Assembly: GCA_016192425.1 (NCBI GenBank)
Contig: JACPUE010000015.1
Location: 16,027 to 80,026, forward strand
Reading direction: 5' to 3'
Length of the DNA: 64,000 nt
Origin: Burkholderiales bacterium
GTDB lineage: Bacteria > Pseudomonadota > Gammaproteobacteria > Burkholderiales > Burkholderiaceae_C
The translations under genes and the position numbers were made by a program. A model generated the notes under the pieces. That model ran no database searches. It was not told the origin of the DNA and saw nothing but the letters and a program-made list of their open reading frames with translations. Below are positions 51,386 through 60,386 of this stretch, piece after piece (the stretch's first letter is position 1; every line of letters begins with the position of its first letter).

Positions 51386-53428
51386 ATGCCATCGCCTTCC
51401 CAATCCTCCGACGACTTTGCCCTGCTGCACGCCAGCAAGCGCACCCTGAGCGACCGGGGCCGCTGGACGGTGCTGTGGATGATGGGCCTGGTGGTGCTGG
51501 TGGTCTCGGCCGTGGTGGCGCTGGTGTGGTACCTCAACAGCTTCGAGACCGAAGAGGAAGAACGCCGCCGGGGGGCCGATGCCCAGTGGCTGGAGCAGAG
51601 CGTGCAGTTCCACTTCGGCCGCCTGGAGGACGACCTGGCCGCCCTGGCGCGGCAGGCGGCGCTGGACGGCCCGCAGGCGCTGCACAGCGCAGGCCGGGGC
51701 GATGGCAACGGCGACGGCGAACCCGCCGGCCTGCTGTGGCGCGCACCCGGCGTGGTGCTGGCCCATGCCTGGATCGCATCGCAAGGCCCCAGCGCAGGCG
51801 ATGTGCGCGCATGGCAGGACGACCAGGCCCAGCACGACGACAATTTCCAGGCCCTGAAGACGCTGCAGGACATTGCCAGCGGCCTGCGCCGCTCCAGCTA
51901 CGCGGGCCCCATGCGGCGCCAGGACGGCAGCACCACCGACCGCGTCTGGCTGGCCGTGCCCTATTTCGACGGCAGCCGCCTGATGGGCATTTACGTGGCC
52001 GCACTGTCCACCCAGAAGGCGGTGGATGCCTTGCTGCCCCCGTGGTTTCTGCAGAGCCAGACGGTGCGCCTGGTGGTGGACGCGGTGGACACCCCGCCCC
52101 CCCAACCGGCGCAAGGGCCCTACCGCACGGTGATGAACCTGCCCGGCACCGACCTGATGCTGGAAGTGGTGCCCCAGGGGCCGCAGACCTCGCCCGTGCC
52201 GCGCATCTTCTTTGTGGTGGCGCTGCTGTTTCTGCTGGGCATGCTGGCCAGCCTGGCCGCGCTGCGGCGCGACTTCATCAAACGCCAACAGGTGCAGCAG
52301 CGCCTGCAGGCCGAGGTGGCGCTGCGTTCGGCCATGGAGCGCTCGGTCACCATCGGCATGCGCGCCTGGGACATGACGGGCAAGATCCTCTACGTGAACC
52401 AGGCCTTCTGCGCCATGGTGGGCTACAGCGCGCAAGAGCTGCGCGGCGCCCGCGCGCCCCTGCCCTACTGGCCCGCCGACCAGGCCGACGAGCTGGCGCT
52501 GCTGCACCGCACCGTCATCAGCCAGGGCACGCAGCCCCAGGGCATGGAGGTGCAGTTCCAGCACCGCGACGGCCACCGCGTGGACGTGCTGATCCACGAA
52601 GCGCCGCTGACCGCCGCCGACGGCAGCCAGCTGGGCTGGATGAGCTCGGTGCTCGACATCAGCGAGCGCAAGCGCGCCCAGCAACTGGCCGCGCTGCAGC
52701 AGGAAAAGCTCGAAGCCTCGGGCCGCCTGGTGGCCGTGGGCGAGGTGGCATCCACCCTGGCGCACGAGCTGAACCAGCCGCTGGGCGCGCTGGCCAGCTT
52801 TGCCAACGGCCTGCTCAACCGCCTGCGCGACGGCACCATCACCCCCGAGGAACTGCACGCCGTGGTGCAGCGCATGGCCCAGCTGGCCGAACGCGCCGGG
52901 GGCGTGATCCAGCGCGTCAACGCCTTTGCGCGCAGGCGCGAGCTCAACCTGGGCAGCGTGGACTTCACCGCCCTGGTGCGCCGCGCCGTGGCCGCCGCCC
53001 AGGAGGCGCATGCCACCGCGGTGGTGCTGGACCTGCCCGCGCAGCCGCTGTGGGTGCAGGGCGACGCGCTGCTGCTGGAGCACCTGGTGCACAACCTGTG
53101 CGGCAACGCGCTGGACTGGGCGCAGCGCAGCAGCACGCGGCCGCAGGTGCAGGTGCGCCTGCACACCGGCACGAATGCCCAGGTCACCCTGGCCGTGGCC
53201 GACAGCGGCCCCGGCGTGCCCGAGGCCGAGCGCGCGCGCATCTTCGACGCCTTCTTCAGCACCAAGGACGGCGGCATGGGCATGGGGCTGGCGATCTGCC
53301 GCTCCATCACCGAGGCGCACCACGGGCGCATCGTCGTCGGCCAGGATGAAACCCTGGGTGGCGCGCTGTTCACCGTTCAGTTACCCTTGGCCACCGCCCC
53401 CGCAACCGCCCCCAGCCCCGCACCATGA
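51386..53428 (+). CDS. DctS-like sensor histidine kinase with PAS domain
   Basis: A 680-residue membrane kinase. TM1 about residues 30-53, a periplasmic sensing domain of ~220 residues, TM2 (RIFFVVALLFLLGMLASLAAL), a PAS domain (AMERSVTIGMRAWDMTGKIL...VLDISERKRAQ), then the kinase core: H-box STLAHELNQPLGALASF, N-box LEHLVHNLCGNALDW, G boxes VADSGPGVPE and GGMGMGLAICRSI. The layout matches DctS of Rhodobacter, which controls a C4-dicarboxylate TRAP system. An in-frame ATG at 51350 is an alternative start. Its stop overlaps the response-regulator start (ATGA). Confidence 0.93.
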   Translation: MPSPSQSSDDFALLHASKRTLSDRGRWTVLWMMGLVVLVVSAVVALVWYLNSFETEEEERRRGADAQWLEQSVQFHFGRLEDDLAALARQAALDGPQALHSAGRGDGNGDGEPAGLLWRAPGVVLAHAWIASQGPSAGDVRAWQDDQAQHDDNFQALKTLQDIASGLRRSSYAGPMRRQDGSTTDRVWLAVPYFDGSRLMGIYVAALSTQKAVDALLPPWFLQSQTVRLVVDAVDTPPPQPAQGPYRTVMNLPGTDLMLEVVPQGPQTSPVPRIFFVVALLFLLGMLASLAALRRDFIKRQQVQQRLQAEVALRSAMERSVTIGMRAWDMTGKILYVNQAFCAMVGYSAQELRGARAPLPYWPADQADELALLHRTVISQGTQPQGMEVQFQHRDGHRVDVLIHEAPLTAADGSQLGWMSSVLDISERKRAQQLAALQQEKLEASGRLVAVGEVASTLAHELNQPLGALASFANGLLNRLRDGTITPEELHAVVQRMAQLAERAGGVIQRVNAFARRRELNLGSVDFTALVRRAVAAAQEAHATAVVLDLPAQPLWVQGDALLLEHLVHNLCGNALDWAQRSSTRPQVQVRLHTGTNAQVTLAVADSGPGVPEAERARIFDAFFSTKDGGMGMGLAICRSITEAHHGRIVVGQDETLGGALFTVQLPLATAPATAPSPAP

Positions 53429-54075
53429 CCAACGAACTGCGAGCCGTGGACATCCACATCGTGGACGACGACGCCGACGTGCGCGACGGCCTGGCCTGGC
53501 TGTTCGACTCGCGCGGCTACCAGACGCGCACCTGGGACAGCGGCGCCGCACTGCTGGAGGCGGCCCGCCAGCGCCAGGGCAACTGGGGGCTGGCGGTGGT
53601 GCTGCTGGACGTGCGCATGCAGCCGCTGTCGGGCCCGGTCACCTTCGAGCAGCTCAAGGCCCAGGGCTGCCCCTGGCCGGTGCTGTTTCTCACCGGCCAT
53701 GGCGACGTGGGCACGGCTGTGGGCGCCGTCAAGAACGGTGCCTGGGACTTTCTGGAAAAGCCCTTCCAGGACAACATGCTGGTGGACCGCGTCGAACAGG
53801 CCATGCACGCCGCACGCGCACAGACCAACGCCGAGCGCGAAGCCCAGCGCCTGCGCCAGGCCCTGGCCAGCTTGAGCCCGCGCGAGCGCGAGGTGCTCGA
53901 CCAGCTGATCCTGGGCCACTACAACAAGAACATCGCCGACCACCTGGGCATCACCCAGCGTACGGTGGAATTCCACCGCGCCAACATCTTCGAAAAAATG
54001 GGCGTCGAATCGGCCATCGAACTGGCCCACAAGCTCGGCCGCCTGGAGCCCATGCCGGGCGGAGAATCCAAATAA
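53425..54075 (+). CDS. FixJ/DctR-type response regulator
   Basis: A 216-residue two-domain regulator. Receiver: acidic pair in HIVDDDADVRDG, phospho-acceptor Asp in VVLLDVRMQPLSGP (about residue 61), Thr in LFLTGHGDVGTAV and Lys in FLEKPFQDN. The output LuxR-type HTH is SPREREVLDQLILGHYNKNI, then TQRTVEFHRANIFEKMGVES. It is coupled by a 4-base overlap to the DctS-like kinase, so they form one system, probably switching on the divergent TRAP genes. A dyad repeat starts right after its TAA. Confidence 0.95.
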   Translation: MTNELRAVDIHIVDDDADVRDGLAWLFDSRGYQTRTWDSGAALLEAARQRQGNWGLAVVLLDVRMQPLSGPVTFEQLKAQGCPWPVLFLTGHGDVGTAVGAVKNGAWDFLEKPFQDNMLVDRVEQAMHAARAQTNAEREAQRLRQALASLSPREREVLDQLILGHYNKNIADHLGITQRTVEFHRANIFEKMGVESAIELAHKLGRLEPMPGGESK

Positions 54076-54131
54076 AAACAGGCCTCAGCGTTTATGGCTA
54101 TTGCGCTGATAGCTATTATTTTTATAGCAAT
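54076..54131 (+). repeat. Dispersed dyad repeat, copy 8
   Basis: Full copy: AACAGGCCTCAGCG, TTGCGCTGATAGCTATTA and TTTTTATAGCAA. It fills the entire gap between the response regulator stop and the convergent AraC gene stop at 54134. Confidence 0.85.
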
Positions 54132-54133
54132 TG

Positions 54134-55117
54134 TCAAGCATGGGGCTGGCTGCGCCACGCCTGGGGCGTGCTGCCCGTCCAGCGCCTGAACGCGCGCCAG
54201 AAGGTGCTGGGCTCGGCAAAGCCCAGTGCCTGGCCGATGTCGCCCAGGGCGCGGTCGGTGTGGGCCACGGCGTGCAGGGCTGCGTCGCGCCGGGCCTCGT
54301 CCACCAGTGCCGAAAAGCTCAGGCCCTGCGCCTGCATGCGCCGCGCCAGGGTGCGTTCGCCCAAAGACAGCGCATGCGCCGCCTGGGCGCGCGTAGGCAA
54401 GCCCAGGGGGAGTTGGCGCGCGATCCAGGCGCGCAGCTGGGGCACCAGCGGCTCGGCGCCGGACAAGGCCTGCAAGCGCGCCTGGGCGTACTGGTGGTGC
54501 ATCTGCGCCAGTTGCGCATCGGCCTGCGGCAGGGGGGCGTCCAGCACGGCGTTGTCCAGCAGCACGCCGCTGAAGGCCTGCTCGAACTCCACCGGGCACT
54601 GGAACACCTCGCGGTACACCGCCAGCGGGCCGATCTGTGCCTGACTGAACTGCACGCGCTGGGGAACCACCGGCTGCGCCGTGACCCAGCGCGCAAACGC
54701 CACCACCGCCGCCAGCACCGCCTCGATCTGGTGCGGGCTGAAGGCCAGCGCCCCCTGGCGCGGGTGGTACACCACCCAGCTGGCCGACTCGCCCGCAATG
54801 GTCTGGAACCGCCCGCCGTCCGAAATCAGGCGCTGGTACTGCTGCACCAGGGCAATGGCCCCGCGCAGGCTGGGGGCCGACTGCAGCACAAAGCTCACCA
54901 CATTGAAGCTGGCCGGGCCCACTGCAGCCCCGGCGCGCAGGCCAAAGCTCGCGTCCTGCGTGCACTGCACGGCGGCGCGCCACAGCCGCGTGATGTGGTC
55001 TATGGGCCAGCGCTCGGCCTGCAGTTCCTCAGGCGCGATGCCTGCGGCAGCCAGCACCTGCGCATGCTCCACCCCCTGGGCCTGGGCGGCTGCCAGCACC
55101 GTGTGCACCCAGCTCAT
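54134..55117 (-). CDS. AraC-family regulator with arabinose_bd-type N-terminus
   Basis: A 327-residue regulator of the OruR/VirS group. N-terminal ligand domain: VLAAAGIAPEELQAERWPID and FGLRAGAAVGPASFNVVSFV. C-terminal HTH pair: TRAQAAHALSLGERTLARRMQAQ and ALGDIGQALGFAEPSTFWRAFRRWTG. The ATG at 55117 is preferred over a TTG 24 bases upstream. Direct repeats of CAAAGTCAAT in the divergent promoter region are likely its binding site, implying control of the FAD dehydrogenase and ThDP-enzyme genes opposite. Members often respond to aromatic or short organic acids. Confidence 0.9.
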   Translation of the reverse strand: MSWVHTVLAAAQAQGVEHAQVLAAAGIAPEELQAERWPIDHITRLWRAAVQCTQDASFGLRAGAAVGPASFNVVSFVLQSAPSLRGAIALVQQYQRLISDGGRFQTIAGESASWVVYHPRQGALAFSPHQIEAVLAAVVAFARWVTAQPVVPQRVQFSQAQIGPLAVYREVFQCPVEFEQAFSGVLLDNAVLDAPLPQADAQLAQMHHQYAQARLQALSGAEPLVPQLRAWIARQLPLGLPTRAQAAHALSLGERTLARRMQAQGLSFSALVDEARRDAALHAVAHTDRALGDIGQALGFAEPSTFWRAFRRWTGSTPQAWRSQPHA

Positions 55118-55132
55118 GGAGACTGTGGCCTG

Positions 55133-55164
55133 CAAAGTCAATGCTCATGTCCTCCAAAGTCAAT
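55133..55164. promoter_or_regulatory. Candidate AraC operator: CAAAGTCAAT repeated 22 bp apart
   Basis: CAAAGTCAAT at 55133-55142 and again at 55155-55164, two helical turns apart on one face of the DNA, between the divergent AraC and FAD dehydrogenase genes. This spacing is the common layout of AraC-family half-sites. Confidence 0.55.
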
Positions 55165-55253
55165 CGCGCCCCATCATAAGCCGCTATCTTTTGGGCACAA
55201 AACAAGGCGCGCTGGGCAATGGTTCCCGGCGAGCGCGAAGGAGGCAAGCCCGC

Positions 55254-56867
55254 ATGGCACACACCCATTCTTCTGACATCCTGGTCATCGGCGGCGGCCT
55301 GGCCGGCATCGTCACCGCGCTCGAAGCGCTGCGCCAAGGCCAGCGCGTGACCCTGGTAGACCGCGACACGCCCGAGCGCCTGGGCGGCCTGGCCCTGTGG
55401 GCCTTTGGCGGCATGGCGCTGGTGGGCACGCCGCTGCAGGCGCGCATGAAGATCCCCGACACGCCCGAACGCGCCTTGCGCGACTGGCTGCGCTTTGGCG
55501 AGATAGACCCTGACGACACCTACCCCCAGCAGTGGGCGCGCTACTACGTGGAGCATTCACGCGCCCAGGTGTACGACTGGCTCATTGGCGAAGGCGTGAA
55601 GTTCATGCCCGCCGTGAACTGGGTGGAGCGCGGCATGCAGGGCGACGGCAACAGCGTGCCGCGCTACCACATCGTGTGGGGCACCTCGCGTGAACTCACG
55701 CGGCGCATGATTGCGCAGATGCGCGCTGCCGACAGTGGCGGCCGCCTGACGCTGCTGCACGGCCACCGCGTCACCGCGCTCGACCACGCGGGCGGGCGCA
55801 TCGCGGGTGCCGTGGCCGTGAACGAAGCCACGGGCACGCAAGTGCGCCTGCAAGCCCCGGTGGTGGTGCTGGCCATGGGCGGCATCAACGGCAGCCACGC
55901 CGAGACCCGGCGCAACTGGCCCCGGCACCGCCCCCTGCCCGCCTCGATGCTCAACGGTGCCCACCCCTTTGCCGATGGGGCGCTGCACCACGCCGCCAGC
56001 GAGGGCCTGGGTGCGCAGATCACCCACGCGGGCGAGATGTGGAACTACGCCGCAGGCTTTCCGCACCCGTTTCCGCACTTTGAAGGGCACGGCCTCTCGA
56101 CCATTCCGTGCAAGTCGGCGCTGTGGCTCAACCACAAAGGCGAGCGCATCGGCCCCGAGCCGCTGGTCACCGGCTTTGACACCCACTGGCTGTGCCAGCG
56201 CGTGGCCGCGCAGGAGAAACCCTGGACCTGGCATTTGCTGAACTGGCGCATCGCCGCCAAGGAATTTGCCATCTCGGGCGCGGAACACAACCAGCGCATC
56301 CGCGACATGCAGTTCCCCCTGTTCCTGAAGGAAACGCTGCTGGGCAACCACCGCTTGGTCAAGCAAATGGCCGCCGAGAGCCGCCACTTCCTGGTGGACG
56401 ACACCTTGGCCGGGCTGGCAGCGAAGATGAACGCGCTGACCTGTTCGCACGACATCCAGCCCGAAGTGCTGCAAGCCACGGCCGATGCCTTTGACGCCAA
56501 CTTCGCCAACGGCACCAAGCTGCACAACGACGACCAGATCCGCCGCATCCTGCACGCACGCCAGTGGGGGCCGGATCGCTTACGCACCTGCAAGCCCGCG
56601 CCGCTGCAGATGCCAGGGGCGGGGCCGTTCATTGCCATCCAGATGCAGCTCATCACGCGCAAGAGCCTGGGCGGCCTGCGCACCGACCTGCACAGCCGCG
56701 TGCTCGATGGCGCAGGCCAAGCCATCAGCGGCCTGTACTGCGTGGGCGAGGCAGCGGGCTTTGGCGGCGGCGGGGCCGCTGGCCGTCGCTCGCTGGAAGG
56801 CACCTTTTTGCCCGGCTGCATCCTCACGGCGCGCGCGGCGGCACGGCACATCGCCACCGGCAAATAA
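55254..56867 (+). CDS. FAD-binding dehydrogenase (KsdD / fumarate reductase flavoprotein type)
   Basis: A 537-residue flavoprotein. The FAD dinucleotide fold is ILVIGGGLAGIVTALEAL with the acidic end VTLVDRD; later motifs are VVVLAMGGINGSHAETRR and, near the end, GLYCVGEAAGFGGGGAAGRRSLEGTFL. It has no signal peptide. Relatives oxidise ketosteroids or reduce C=C bonds next to carbonyls. AAGGAGG precedes the ATG by 9 bases. A ThDP enzyme gene follows 62 bases on, joined by a dyad repeat, and both face an AraC regulator, so they probably form one inducible catabolic operon of unknown substrate. Confidence 0.87.
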   Translation: MAHTHSSDILVIGGGLAGIVTALEALRQGQRVTLVDRDTPERLGGLALWAFGGMALVGTPLQARMKIPDTPERALRDWLRFGEIDPDDTYPQQWARYYVEHSRAQVYDWLIGEGVKFMPAVNWVERGMQGDGNSVPRYHIVWGTSRELTRRMIAQMRAADSGGRLTLLHGHRVTALDHAGGRIAGAVAVNEATGTQVRLQAPVVVLAMGGINGSHAETRRNWPRHRPLPASMLNGAHPFADGALHHAASEGLGAQITHAGEMWNYAAGFPHPFPHFEGHGLSTIPCKSALWLNHKGERIGPEPLVTGFDTHWLCQRVAAQEKPWTWHLLNWRIAAKEFAISGAEHNQRIRDMQFPLFLKETLLGNHRLVKQMAAESRHFLVDDTLAGLAAKMNALTCSHDIQPEVLQATADAFDANFANGTKLHNDDQIRRILHARQWGPDRLRTCKPAPLQMPGAGPFIAIQMQLITRKSLGGLRTDLHSRVLDGAGQAISGLYCVGEAAGFGGGGAAGRRSLEGTFLPGCILTARAAARHIATGK

Positions 56868-56920
56868 ACATCAAATCAGCTTCCAGCGCTTATCCATCAA
56901 GCGTAAGAAGCTATCAAAAG
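56868..56920 (+). repeat. Dispersed dyad repeat, copy 9, giving way to a ribosome binding site
   Basis: AGCTTCCAGCGCTTATCC, ATCAAGCGTAAGAAGCTATC, then AAAAGGAGAG. The terminal hairpin arm is lost where the Shine-Dalgarno sequence of the ThDP-enzyme gene begins. The copy starts directly at the stop of the FAD dehydrogenase. Confidence 0.75.
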
Positions 56921-56929
56921 GAGAGCACC

Positions 56930-58585
56930 ATGAACGGCGCACAAGCCCTGATGAAAACCCTGGTCGATGCCGACATCGAGGTCTGCTTCACCAACCCCGG
57001 CACCAGCGAAATGCACTTTGTGGCCGCGCTGGACAGCGAACCGAAGATGCGCGCCGTGCTGGCCCTGTTCGAGGGCGTGGCCACGGGCGCCGCCGACGGC
57101 TATGCCCGCATGGCCGACAAACCTGCCGCCACCTTGCTGCACCTGGGCTGCGGCCTGGGCAATGGCCTGGCCAACCTGCACAACGCGCGCAAGGGCAAGG
57201 TGCCCGTGGTCAACATCGTGGGCGACCATGCCACCACCCACACGCAGTACGACGCCCAGCTGCAAAGCGACATCGAAACCGTGGCGCACAACGTATCGCC
57301 GGGTTTTGTGCGCACCTCGCAGAGCACCGCTGCGCTGTGCCAGGACGCGATGGACGCCATCACCGCCGCACGCGGCCTGCCAGGCCAGGTGGCCACGCTG
57401 ATCCTGCCTGCCGATGTGTCCTGGGGCGAAGGCGGTGTGCCCTGCCCCCCGCCCCCCGCCCCCCAGCCCGCGGCGGCCGACGACGCCACGGTGCAGGCGC
57501 TGGCCCAAGTCCTGCGCTCGGGTAAAAAAACCGCACTGCTGCTGGGCGGGCAGGCGCTGCGCGAGCCCAGCCTGCTGGCCGCCGCACGCATTGCCGCGCA
57601 CTGCGGCGTGCAGCTGCTGGCCGAAGTCTTCCCCACCCGGATGGAGCGCGGCGCGGGCCTGCCCAGCGTGGAGCGCATTGCCTACCTGGCCGAGATGGCG
57701 GGCGTGCAGCTCGCCCCCATCGAGCACCTGATCCTGGTGGACGCCAAAGCCCCCGTGTCCTTCTTCGCCTACCCCGGCAAAAAGAGCTACCTGGTGCCCG
57801 ACACCTGCACCGTGCACCAGCTCTGCACCCCCGCCCAGGATGCGCGCGCCAGCCTGGACAAGCTGGTGCAGGCCCTGGGCGCAGCGCAGGCCCAGCCCGC
57901 GCTGCAGGCCCCGCAGCGCCCCGGCCGCCCGCGTGGCGCGCTCACCGCACCCAAGGTCTGCAAGGCCGTGGGCCACCTGCTGCCCGAGAACGCCATCCTC
58001 ATCGACGAAGCCATCACCTCCGGCCTCATGCTCAATGTGATGACCGCTGGCGCCCCGCGCCACGACCTCATCACCCTCACCGGCGGCGCTATCGGCCAGG
58101 GCCTGCCCAACGCCGTGGGCGCGGCCATTGCCTGCCCGCAGCGCCCGGTCATTGCGCTGATTGGCGACGGCACCGCCATGTACACCATCCAGGCGCTGTG
58201 GACCTTGGCGCGCGAACAGCTCAACGTGACTGCCATCATCTTCAACAACGCCTCCTACTCGGTGCTCAACGTGGAGCTGGAGCGTGTCGGTGCCGAAGAA
58301 GCCGGCCCCAAGGCCAAGTCGCAGCTGGACCTGCACGGCCCGGTGCTGAACTTCGCCCAGCTCGCCCAGGGCATGGGCGTGCATGCCGTGCGCACCGACG
58401 AGGCCGAGGGCTTTTGCAAGGCGCTGGAATATGCCCTGGCGCACCCAGGCCCGCACCTCATCGAAGCCGTGGTGCCCGAGTCGCTGTCGGGCGCCAAGCG
58501 CAAGGTGCTGCCGTGGCTCTTGCGCTCGCTGCCCAACCTGCCGCAGCCCGTGGCAAGGGCGCTCAAACGCAAGATTGCGCCGTGA
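56930..58585 (+). CDS. Thiamine-diphosphate enzyme, acetolactate synthase / benzoylformate decarboxylase-like
   Basis: A 551-residue ThDP enzyme. The N-terminal PYR domain has CFTNPGTSEMHFVAALD and the catalytic Glu in LFEGVATGAADGYARM (about residue 47). The C-terminal PP domain has LTGGAIGQGLPNAVGAAIA and the ThDP/Mg motif GDGTAMYTIQ...IIFNNASYSVL. It lacks an adjacent small subunit (ilvN), so a biosynthetic acetolactate synthase is unlikely; a catabolic 2-oxoacid decarboxylase or carboligase fits better. AAGGAG lies 8 bases before the ATG. It is in line with the FAD dehydrogenase. Confidence 0.87.
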   Translation: MNGAQALMKTLVDADIEVCFTNPGTSEMHFVAALDSEPKMRAVLALFEGVATGAADGYARMADKPAATLLHLGCGLGNGLANLHNARKGKVPVVNIVGDHATTHTQYDAQLQSDIETVAHNVSPGFVRTSQSTAALCQDAMDAITAARGLPGQVATLILPADVSWGEGGVPCPPPPAPQPAAADDATVQALAQVLRSGKKTALLLGGQALREPSLLAAARIAAHCGVQLLAEVFPTRMERGAGLPSVERIAYLAEMAGVQLAPIEHLILVDAKAPVSFFAYPGKKSYLVPDTCTVHQLCTPAQDARASLDKLVQALGAAQAQPALQAPQRPGRPRGALTAPKVCKAVGHLLPENAILIDEAITSGLMLNVMTAGAPRHDLITLTGGAIGQGLPNAVGAAIACPQRPVIALIGDGTAMYTIQALWTLAREQLNVTAIIFNNASYSVLNVELERVGAEEAGPKAKSQLDLHGPVLNFAQLAQGMGVHAVRTDEAEGFCKALEYALAHPGPHLIEAVVPESLSGAKRKVLPWLLRSLPNLPQPVARALKRKIAP

Positions 58586-58666
58586 GGGGATTGGGTCTTC
58601 CTGTAAAAATGGCTGCCAAGGTGGTGTCTATTGGGGCCGCGCCAAACAGGCAGAGGAACAGGTTTT

Positions 58667-58706
58667 CCATCCGATTCCATCCGATTCCATCCGATTCCAT
58701 CCGATT
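58667..58706 (+). repeat. Four tandem copies of CCATCCGATT
   Basis: Four exact 10-bp units end to end (58667, 58677, 58687, 58697), followed by a dyad CCGATT-TC-AATCGG (58701-58714) that contains the stop codon of the AlbA_2 gene. It lies between two convergent genes. The 10-bp period keeps every unit on the same helical face. Confidence 0.85.
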
Positions 58707-60386
58707 TCAATCGGCCGGGTTTGGGCGGGCCTGATGTTCGAGGTAAAAAGAGGCTCGTCCTGATCCTTGAAGTTCAATCTGGCCTGACGCAACAAGGCGA
58801 CGCAAAAGTTCCTTGGCTTGCCCCTCCGTCAAATGGCACAAACCCATCACTTCCGAACGCTTGATTTGCCCATACTGGCGGACATAGCTCAGCACCATCT
58901 GTTCGTGCTGAATAGAGGAAAAACCAGCCTGCCGGGTATACGCAGCCTTGTCGCTTACCACCGAATAAACCGTTGCGGACAGGGTGTAACTTCGCCCCCG
59001 AGTATTGCCGTGCGCCTGCACCAACCCTGCTTCGGTCAAGGCTTCCAAGGTGTGCTTGGCACTTGCTGCGTCGCGCTGAATGTACTGGGCCAGCGACAGC
59101 GCAGACAGGCGCTTGAACTGCCGCAAGGCTGCCAATGCAATAAGCGAATCAATCGGCAACTCCGCGTTGCGCCGCCGCTCCACATCCACCACCATGCGCC
59201 GAAAGGCCAGATCCGCAGGTGCGGTAGGCAGCACCAACACCACGCTACTTGCATCCGTACGGCCATAGTCTGGTGCTGGGCGCCCGAACTTCAACATTCC
59301 GCGATAAATCGTATCCACTCCGCGCCCCGAGCGCTCCACCACCCCAATGCGCTTCATCGCATCGGCCAAGGCGCGATTGCGCGGGCGCGGCTCTGTCACC
59401 AGCAAATTGGCCACCGTCACGCCATCGACCAACCCGCCGGGGTTGCTGATGACCAATGCATCATCTTCAAGACGCACATGCACCGCACCCAGGTGGTGGT
59501 AGTCGCGGTGAATCAGCGCGTTGGCCACTGCTTCACGAAATGCCGCCATGTCCACCAAAGGCACGGGCACGCGAAACAGCCCCACCTGCAATTCTTCCTC
59601 GGGGTTGTAGGGGCGAAAGTTGGTTTCCAGCCAGTCCAAAGCCTTGAGCAGGGGGAAGCGGCGAAACTCGTTGAAGCGCACCGCCTGCTGCGCAAGCACC
59701 TGGAACGCAAACTCGTGCGTGGCCACACGCTGTTGCAACACCGACTCGCGCCCAATCAACAGCAGCCCGGTCAGCGTGGGCACCCGGCTACCGTCTGCTT
59801 GGCGGACAGTGAGGCCCAACGCTCCCTCCAGCGCTTCATCGTCCAGTTCCAGCAATACACGGTCGCCACCATACTGCTGCACTGCCTGGCGCAAGCGTTC
59901 GCGTTCCAGCGGGTCAAAGTCTGCCAGCGTGCAACCCGCCACCGGCTGGGCTGACACATCCACCAGCCCAAAGCTCGAAGCGCGGCTGATGCGCTCGTGC
60001 GGCAGCATGGGCACGCATTCGGGCGTGCCGTCATGCTTGATGCGTCGGCGCAGAGACACCCCCGCCGTGGTGGCCACCTCGGCCTGCACTTTGGGCACAC
60101 GAATGCACGCCACGCGCACACCTCCAACCTCCACCGCGTGCACATCCACCTGCAAGGACGGAGACGTGCGCGCAGCCACCAGCCCCGCCAGTCCCGACAA
60201 AACCGCGTGGTCGGCATGCAGGCCTGTGGCTTGCCCGTCATCTTCCACCCCCAGCCACAACTCGCCACCCTCGGTATTGGCCAGGCACACCAGGGCTTCC
60301 ACCAGTTCAGTGTCTGGCAAGCGTTTACGGTCGCTTTTGAACTCGATGGTCAGGCTCTCCGCCGCTGGCAAACGTGCGTTGCTCAT
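58707..60386 (-). CDS. AlbA_2 (Schlafen-type) / GHKL ATPase protein with C-terminal HTH
   Basis: A 559-residue protein. The N-terminal AlbA_2 putative nucleic-acid-binding domain (LTIEFKSDRKRLPDTELVEALVCLANTEGG, residues 11-40) is followed by a GHKL ATPase-like HATPase_c_4 domain (FREAVANALIHRDYHHLGAV, then DALVISNPGGLVDG, RNRALADAMKRIGVVERSGRGVD) at about 270-370. The last ~100 residues look like winged helices (QIKRSEVMGLCHLTEGQAKELLRRL). Such proteins are called RecG-like regulators or occur beside restriction and defence genes. Here it overlaps the methyltransferase remnant by 4 bases. GC content is below the window average. Confidence 0.88.
   Translation of the reverse strand: MSNARLPAAESLTIEFKSDRKRLPDTELVEALVCLANTEGGELWLGVEDDGQATGLHADHAVLSGLAGLVAARTSPSLQVDVHAVEVGGVRVACIRVPKVQAEVATTAGVSLRRRIKHDGTPECVPMLPHERISRASSFGLVDVSAQPVAGCTLADFDPLERERLRQAVQQYGGDRVLLELDDEALEGALGLTVRQADGSRVPTLTGLLLIGRESVLQQRVATHEFAFQVLAQQAVRFNEFRRFPLLKALDWLETNFRPYNPEEELQVGLFRVPVPLVDMAAFREAVANALIHRDYHHLGAVHVRLEDDALVISNPGGLVDGVTVANLLVTEPRPRNRALADAMKRIGVVERSGRGVDTIYRGMLKFGRPAPDYGRTDASSVVLVLPTAPADLAFRRMVVDVERRRNAELPIDSLIALAALRQFKRLSALSLAQYIQRDAASAKHTLEALTEAGLVQAHGNTRGRSYTLSATVYSVVSDKAAYTRQAGFSSIQHEQMVLSYVRQYGQIKRSEVMGLCHLTEGQAKELLRRLVASGQIELQGSGRASFYLEHQARPNPAD

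Noticed and set aside
58667..58706. CRISPR array
   Set aside because: Units are 10 bp with no spacers, and there is no cas gene in the window.
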